Below the pieces are notes generated by a model that was given only the letters and a program-made list of their open reading frames with translations, made no database searches and was not told where the DNA came from. This document shows positions 59,537 through 64,000 of a DNA stretch of 64,000 nt, in pieces (the first letter of the stretch is position 1; every line of letters starts with the position of its first letter). A program made the position numbers and the translations under genes. This DNA comes from Saccharothrix saharensis (GTDB taxonomy: Bacteria > Actinomycetota > Actinomycetes > Mycobacteriales > Pseudonocardiaceae): assembly GCF_006716745.1 (NCBI RefSeq), contig NZ_VFPP01000001.1:6955386-7019385 (forward strand). Reading direction: 5' to 3'.

Positions 59537-60784
59537 TCAGGAAACGGTCCACTTCTGGTTGGCCGAACCGAAGCACGTCCACAGCTGCAGCCGGGTGCCG
59601 TTGGCGGAGCTGTTGTTCTGCGCGTCCAGGCACTTGTTGGCCTGGATGTTGACGATGTCGTTCGCGCCGCTGACCGCCCACTTCTGCGCACCGGTCCCGT
59701 TGCAGTCCCACAACTGCACCAGCGTGCCGTCCGCGGTGCCGCCCGACGCCGCGTCCAGGCACTTGCCCAGCGCGCGGATCGTGCCGTCGCCGGGGCGGGA
59801 CCACTGCTGGGCCGCCGTGCCGTTGCAGTCCCACAGCTGCACGGGCGTGCCGTTGGCCGGGTTCGCGCCGGCCACGTCCACGCACTTGCCGCCGATCCCG
59901 GTGATCCGACCCCCGGCGGGCGGGTTGCCGTCCAGGGTCGACACGCGCACGTGGTCGATCACGAACTGCTGCGGGAACGTGGTGCTCGCGTCCGGGTACC
60001 CCGGCCACTCGCCGCCGACCGCCAGGTTCAGGATGATGAAGAACGGCTTGTTGAACACCCACTGGTTGCCGCCCACGTCGGCGGGCGTGCGGCGCTGGTA
60101 GACGTTGCCGTCGACGGACCACGCGATGCCCGTCGGCGACCACTCGATGGCGAAGGTGTGGAAGCCGTCGGCGAAGTTCGGCCCGTTGAACGGCATGCCG
60201 ATGCCGCCCGCGCCCGAGTATCCGGGGCCGTGGATGGTGCCGTACACGGTGTCCAGGTCGTGGCCCAGGAACTCCATGATGTCGATCTCGCCGCTGCCCG
60301 GCCACGGGTTGCCCGAGTTGATGTCCTGCCCGAGCATCCAGAACGCGGGCCAGATGCCCTTGCCGCGCGGCATCTTCATCCGCGCCTCGACCTTGCCGTA
60401 GGTCGTGGTGAACTTGCCCGCGGTGTTGATCCGGGCCGACGTGTACTGGCACCGGCCGTACCAGCAGTTGTAGTTGCCCGGGTTCTCCTTGCGGGCGGTG
60501 ATCACCAGGTTGCCCGCGCCGTCCATGGCCGCGTTGCTCGCCGACGTCGTGTAGTACTGGTGCTCGCGGTTGTTGCCGTTGTTGTCGCCGACCTCCGTGT
60601 TCCACTTGGAGGCGTCCGGCCGGGTGCCCGCCGCGCCGTTGAACTCCTCGGCGAACGTCACCGCCATCGTGCCCACGTCGGCCGCGGCGTCCGCGATCGG
60701 CGCGGTCGGCGCGGCCTGCGCGGCCGGCAGGGTGAATCCGCTCAGGGCCAGCACGACCGCGCTCAGCACCACTCGTGTCCTCAT
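59537..60784 (-). CDS. Secreted GH16 beta-1,3-glucanase with CBM13
   Basis: A 415-aa extracellular glucanase. Signal peptide 1-24 (ends AAQA). About 40-275 is the GH16 jelly roll: GIWPAFWMLG, and the catalytic GEIDIMEFLG holding the two Glu residues around Asp. A short linker leads to a ricin-type CBM13 (about 285-415) with repeated KCVDVAGANPANGTPVQLWD and related QKW/QQW ends. It should cut laminarin or fungal/plant beta-1,3(-1,4)-glucans. No DasR or CebR box was found upstream. Confidence 0.94.
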   Translation of the reverse strand: MRTRVVLSAVVLALSGFTLPAAQAAPTAPIADAAADVGTMAVTFAEEFNGAAGTRPDASKWNTEVGDNNGNNREHQYYTTSASNAAMDGAGNLVITARKENPGNYNCWYGRCQYTSARINTAGKFTTTYGKVEARMKMPRGKGIWPAFWMLGQDINSGNPWPGSGEIDIMEFLGHDLDTVYGTIHGPGYSGAGGIGMPFNGPNFADGFHTFAIEWSPTGIAWSVDGNVYQRRTPADVGGNQWVFNKPFFIILNLAVGGEWPGYPDASTTFPQQFVIDHVRVSTLDGNPPAGGRITGIGGKCVDVAGANPANGTPVQLWDCNGTAAQQWSRPGDGTIRALGKCLDAASGGTADGTLVQLWDCNGTGAQKWAVSGANDIVNIQANKCLDAQNNSSANGTRLQLWTCFGSANQKWTVS

Positions 60785-60922
60785 CGACACTCCCTTCACT
60801 TCTGGCGACGGCAGGCCAGAAGTTACTGCATAGCCTTTAATCAAGTCACGATGAAAGTAGGGAGGCTTTACTGTCGGGTCATGCCGGGACACCCACCGGC
60901 CCGACGAGGAGGTCGACACCCG

Positions 60923-62947
60923 ATGGCCATGCTGCGCAGCTACGTGTCAGGTCGCTGGCACGTCCCGTCCGTCGAAGGAGCCCCGCTGCACGACGCGGTG
61001 ACCGGCGAGGAGATCGCCCGGATCTCCTCCCAGGGCATCGACATGGCGGCGGCACTGGACCACGGCAGGCGCGTCGGCGGGCCGGCGCTGCGGGAGCTGA
61101 CGTTCCACCAGCGCGCGGCCCTGCTCAAGGCACTCGCCTCGCACCTGCGGGAACACCGCGACGAGCTGTACGCCCTGTCCGCCCGGTCGGGCGCGACCAG
61201 GACGGACTCGCTGATCGACGTCGACGGCGGCATCGGCGTGCTGTTCGGCTACGCGAGCAAGGCCAAGCGCGAGCTGCCCAACGACAAGGTCTACCCGGAC
61301 GGCAACGTCGAGCCGCTGAGCAAGGGCGGCACGTTCGTCGGCCGCCACATCGCGACCCCGCTGCGCGGCGTGGCCGTGCAGATCAACGCCTTCAACTTCC
61401 CGATGTGGGGCCCGCTGGAGAAGTTCGCCCCGGCGTTCATCGCGGGCGTGCCGTCGCTCATCAAGCCCGCCTCCCAGACCGCCTACGTCACCGAGAAGCT
61501 GGTCGAGCTGATGCTCGCCTCCGGCCTGCTCCCAGAAGGCTCGTTGCAGCTGGTCACCGGCAGCGCGGGCGACCTGCTCGACCACCTGACCGCGCAGGAC
61601 CTGGTCGGCTTCACCGGCTCCGCGTCCACCGCGCAGGTGCTGCGCACCCACCCGGCGGTCGTGCGCAACAGCGTCCGCTTCAACGCCGAGGCCGACTCGC
61701 TGAACTGCTCGATCCTCGGCCCGGACGCGGTCGAGGGCACGCCCGAGTTCGACCTGTTCGTCAAGCAGCTCGTCAGCGAGATGACGGTCAAGGCGGGCCA
61801 GAAGTGCACCGCGATCCGGCGCGCCCTGGTCCCCGCCCCGCTCGTGGACGCCGTCGCCGACGCCGCCACCGCGCGCTTGGCGAAGGTCGTGATCGGCAAC
61901 CCCGCCAACGACACCGTGCGGATGGGCGCGCTGGCCGGGCTGGAGCAGCGCGAGGAGGTCCGCCGGTCGCTCAAGGCGCTGCTGGAGGTCGGCGACGTCG
62001 TCTACGGCTCGCTGGACCGCGTGGACGTGGTGGACGCCGACGCCGAGCGCGGCGCGTTCCTGTCGCCGGTGCTGCTCAAGGCCGACCCCGACCACGCCCA
62101 GCCGCACGAGGTGGAGGCGTTCGGGCCGGTGTCCACGCTGATGGCCTACCGCGACGCCGAGCACGCGGTCGAGCTGGCCGCACGGGGCTCGGGCAGCCTG
62201 GTCGGCTCCGTCGTCACGCACGACGCCGACTTCGCCCGGGACGTGGTGCTGGGCGTCGCACCGTGGCACGGCCGCATCCTGGTGCTGGACCGCGACGACG
62301 CCAAGGAGTCCACCGGGCACGGCTCGCCGCTGCCGATGCTGGTGCACGGCGGCCCGGGCCGGGCGGGCGGCGGCGAGGAGATGGGCGGCATCCGGGGCGT
62401 GCTGCACCACATGCAGCGCACCGCCGTGCAGGCGAGCCCGCGGGTGCTGACCGCGGTCACCGGGCAGTGGGTGACGGGCGCGCCGCGCACCGAGCCGGAC
62501 GCGCACCCGTTCCGCAAGTCGCTGCGGGAGCTGCGCATCGGTGACTCGGTCGTGGCCGGGCCGCGGGCGGTGACGCTGGCCGACATCGAGCACTTCGCCG
62601 ACTTCACCGGCGACACGTTCTACGCCCACACGGACGAGGAGGCCGCGGCCGCGAACCCGTTCTTCGGCGGCCGGGTCGCGCACGGCTACCTGGTGGTGTC
62701 GTTCGCGGCCGGCCTGTTCGTCTCGCCCGAGCCGGGGCCGGTGCTGGCCAACTACGGGCTGGAGAACCTGCGGTTCCTCACGCCCACGTTCCCCGGCGAC
62801 GAGCTGACCGTGACGCTGACCGCGAAGCAGATCACGCCGCGCGAGGACCAGGACTACGGCGAGGTCCGCTGGGACGCCGACGTGGTCAACCAGAAGGGCG
62901 AGTCGGTGGCCAAGTACGACGTGCTCACGCTGGTCGCCAAGCAGTAG
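60923..62947 (+). CDS. paaZ: PaaZ: oxepin-CoA hydrolase / 3-oxo-5,6-dehydrosuberyl-CoA semialdehyde dehydrogenase
   Basis: A 674-aa fusion. Residues 1-510 are an aldehyde dehydrogenase (INAFNFPMWGPLEKFAPAF, FTGSASTAQVL, catalytic Glu in RFNAEADSLN and Cys in KAGQKCTAIRR). About 525-674 is a MaoC-like hydratase (LADIEHFADFTGD, FGGRVAHGYLVVSF). It opens the oxepin ring and oxidises the aldehyde in phenylacetate breakdown. The rest of the paa operon is not in the window. ATG 60923 (GAGGAGG ten bases upstream) or 60929 can start it. Long in-frame sequence upstream is antisense to the GH16 gene and was excluded. Confidence 0.94.
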   Translation: MAMLRSYVSGRWHVPSVEGAPLHDAVTGEEIARISSQGIDMAAALDHGRRVGGPALRELTFHQRAALLKALASHLREHRDELYALSARSGATRTDSLIDVDGGIGVLFGYASKAKRELPNDKVYPDGNVEPLSKGGTFVGRHIATPLRGVAVQINAFNFPMWGPLEKFAPAFIAGVPSLIKPASQTAYVTEKLVELMLASGLLPEGSLQLVTGSAGDLLDHLTAQDLVGFTGSASTAQVLRTHPAVVRNSVRFNAEADSLNCSILGPDAVEGTPEFDLFVKQLVSEMTVKAGQKCTAIRRALVPAPLVDAVADAATARLAKVVIGNPANDTVRMGALAGLEQREEVRRSLKALLEVGDVVYGSLDRVDVVDADAERGAFLSPVLLKADPDHAQPHEVEAFGPVSTLMAYRDAEHAVELAARGSGSLVGSVVTHDADFARDVVLGVAPWHGRILVLDRDDAKESTGHGSPLPMLVHGGPGRAGGGEEMGGIRGVLHHMQRTAVQASPRVLTAVTGQWVTGAPRTEPDAHPFRKSLRELRIGDSVVAGPRAVTLADIEHFADFTGDTFYAHTDEEAAAANPFFGGRVAHGYLVVSFAAGLFVSPEPGPVLANYGLENLRFLTPTFPGDELTVTLTAKQITPREDQDYGEVRWDADVVNQKGESVAKYDVLTLVAKQ

Positions 62948-62964
62948 CCGGTTCCACCAGGTGG

Positions 62965-63009
62965 ACGCGCGCCGGTCCGATCACCCGGACGGGAACAACC
63001 GGCGCGCGT
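62965..63009. terminator. Terminator-like hairpin after paaZ
   Basis: Perfect 11-bp stem (62965-62975 with 62999-63009) with a smaller inner stem (GTCCG/CGGAC) in the loop, between paaZ and the next gene. Confidence 0.7.
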
Positions 63010-63061
63010 CACGTGGTTGGCGGGGAAGGAGGACCTTCAACGAGTTCGAGGAGCACCTGAG

Positions 63062-63901
63062 GTGTCTGAGACCTTTTCGCTGGGCGGCGACCTGACCGTC
63101 AACCGCCTGGGCTACGGCGCGATGCGGCTCACCGGCGAGGGCATCTGGGGCTACCCGGCCGACCGCGACAACGCGATCGCCCTGCTGCGCCGGGTGGTCG
63201 AGCTGGGCGTCAACTTCATCGACACGGCGGACTCGTACGGCCCGCACGTCAACGAGGAGCTGATCCGGCAGGCCCTGCACCCCTACGCCGACGACCTGGT
63301 CATCGCGACCAAGGGCGGCCTGCTGCGCACCGGCCCGAACGAGTGGCCGGTCCTGGGCAGGCCCGACTACCTGCGGCAGGCCGTGGAGACGAGCCTGCTG
63401 CGGCTGGGCGTCGAACGCATCGACCTCTACCAGCTGCACCGCGTCGACCCGGCCTACCCGCTGGAGGACCAGGTCGGTGAGCTGCGCAAGCTCCAGGAGG
63501 AGGGCAAGATCCGGCACATCGGGCTGTCCGAGGTGACCGTGGCCCAGCTGGAGGCCGCGCAGGCGGTCGCGCCGATCGCGAGCGTGCAGAACCTCTACAA
63601 CCTGGCCAACCGCGGCCACGAGGCCGTGCTGGAGCGCGCCACCGAGCAGGGCATCGCGTTCATCCCGTGGTTCCCGGTGGCGACCGGCGAGCTGGCCCGT
63701 CCGGGTGGCGTGCTCGACGCGGCGGCCAAGGACCACGGCGCCACGCCCGCGCAGCTCGCGCTGGCGTGGCTGCTGCGCAGGTCGCCGGTCGTGCTGCCCA
63801 TTCCCGGCACGTCCTCGATCGCGCACCTGGAGGAGAACGTGGCGGCGGCGAAGATCGAGCTGACCGACGAGGAGTTCGAGAAGCTGTCGGCGCAGGCCTG
63901 A
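63062..63901 (+). CDS. Aldo/keto reductase
   Basis: A 279-aa NADPH-dependent (alpha/beta)8 reductase. Catalytic residues: Asp and Tyr in [15 protein letters not shown], Lys in LVIATKGG, and His in [22 protein letters not shown] is the cofactor-phosphate segment. GTG 63062 is chosen (GAGGAG nine bases upstream), giving the usual family start. The substrate is unknown. Confidence 0.92.
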   Translation: MSETFSLGGDLTVNRLGYGAMRLTGEGIWGYPADRDNAIALLRRVVELGVNFIDTADSYGPHVNEELIRQALHPYADDLVIATKGGLLRTGPNEWPVLGRPDYLRQAVETSLLRLGVERIDLYQLHRVDPAYPLEDQVGELRKLQEEGKIRHIGLSEVTVAQLEAAQAVAPIASVQNLYNLANRGHEAVLERATEQGIAFIPWFPVATGELARPGGVLDAAAKDHGATPAQLALAWLLRRSPVVLPIPGTSSIAHLEENVAAAKIELTDEEFEKLSAQA

Positions 63902-63929
63902 ACTCCGGGCCCCGCCTGGACCCCGGGCG

Positions 63930-64000
63930 CTACGCCGGGTCGAACGCCGCCCGCTCGACCCGGCGTTCGACCCGGCGGCGCAGGTCGTCGGGCAGGTCGT
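63930..64000 (-). CDS. C-terminal end of an unidentified gene
   Basis: The minus strand reads DLPDDLRRRVERRVERAAFD plus PA and TAG from the right edge, with strong third-position G+C. Only 22 residues are visible: an Arg-rich helix. No family can be named. Confidence 0.5.
   Translation of the reverse strand, partial: DLPDDLRRRVERRVERAAFDPA

Noticed and set aside
58826-60922. Long N-terminal extension in frame with paaZ
   Set aside because: It is antisense to the GH16 and ACAD-like genes; PaaZ homology begins at 60923 after a ribosome-binding site.
1-64000. Search by eye for tRNA genes, CRISPR arrays, transposases and phage genes
   Set aside because: None could be supported; the many broken genes are not flanked by recognisable insertion sequences.

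Overview
The window is GC-rich DNA with almost exclusively G or C at third codon positions. It has frequent GTG and TTG starts, mycothiol-dependent enzyme families, an Scr1-type HTH/DUF397 pair, and DasR-like and CebR-like operators. This points to a filamentous actinomycete, most likely a Pseudonocardiaceae member of the Saccharothrix/Actinosynnema/Lentzea kind (inference from gene content; no RNA marker is present). It looks like chromosomal accessory DNA: secreted polysaccharide hydrolases, many regulators, small biosynthetic sets and an unusual number of broken genes. No tRNA, rRNA, CRISPR array or intact insertion sequence was seen.

Left part (1-9300): end of a sugar isomerase gene, DyP peroxidase, PP2C-like phosphatase with a small overlapping ORF, MFS exporter, a three-gene module (89-aa protein, Scr1-type HTH, DUF397), a secreted class A beta-lactamase-like protein, an SDR, remnants of a WYL regulator and a hydrolase, and a mycothiol-dependent isomerase-family protein. 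A six-unit, 22-bp-periodic dyad array and a terminator follow.

Polysaccharide section (9300-18040): a five-domain GH9 cellulase behind a double CebR-like operator, a 1-kb stretch of three truncated genes, a CMD protein, an AraC regulator, then a GH19 chitinase and an AA10 LPMO, each preceded by a DasR-like box. A GH16 glucanase with a CBM13 lies far to the right (59537-60784).

Biosynthetic section (18050-28600): DUF305 lipoprotein, RluA synthase, DUF4230 protein and a dead SDR, then a tight ACP / KAS II / KAS III / hotdog / hotdog / LipB set. The two hotdog proteins look like complementary halves of a dehydratase. Next come a translationally coupled dxs and an internally deleted ispG, plus a divergent polyprenyl diphosphate synthase.

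Sugar section (28770-40140): a serine-less secreted alpha/beta hydrolase, a MerR regulator with a likely leaderless promoter, an isomerase/Gfo-Idh pair behind two palindromes, a TetR, an amber-interrupted gene, a 1515-aa secreted ThuA-GSDH-PKD-CBM-DUF1080 protein, and a Tat-exported isomerase. Together these suggest uptake and extracellular handling of oxidised (3-keto) glycosides.

Right part (40140-64000): a membrane-anchored HTH protein with a lectin-like outer domain, an ECF42-type sigma factor with its DGPF partner, two secretory lipases around a PucR-type regulator, a DUF6801-like secreted protein, a racemase, an acyl-CoA synthetase, an ABC exporter, a monooxygenase with a divergent GntR-TetR fusion regulator, PAC2, chorismate mutase, two flavin enzymes, GH16, PaaZ and an aldo/keto reductase.
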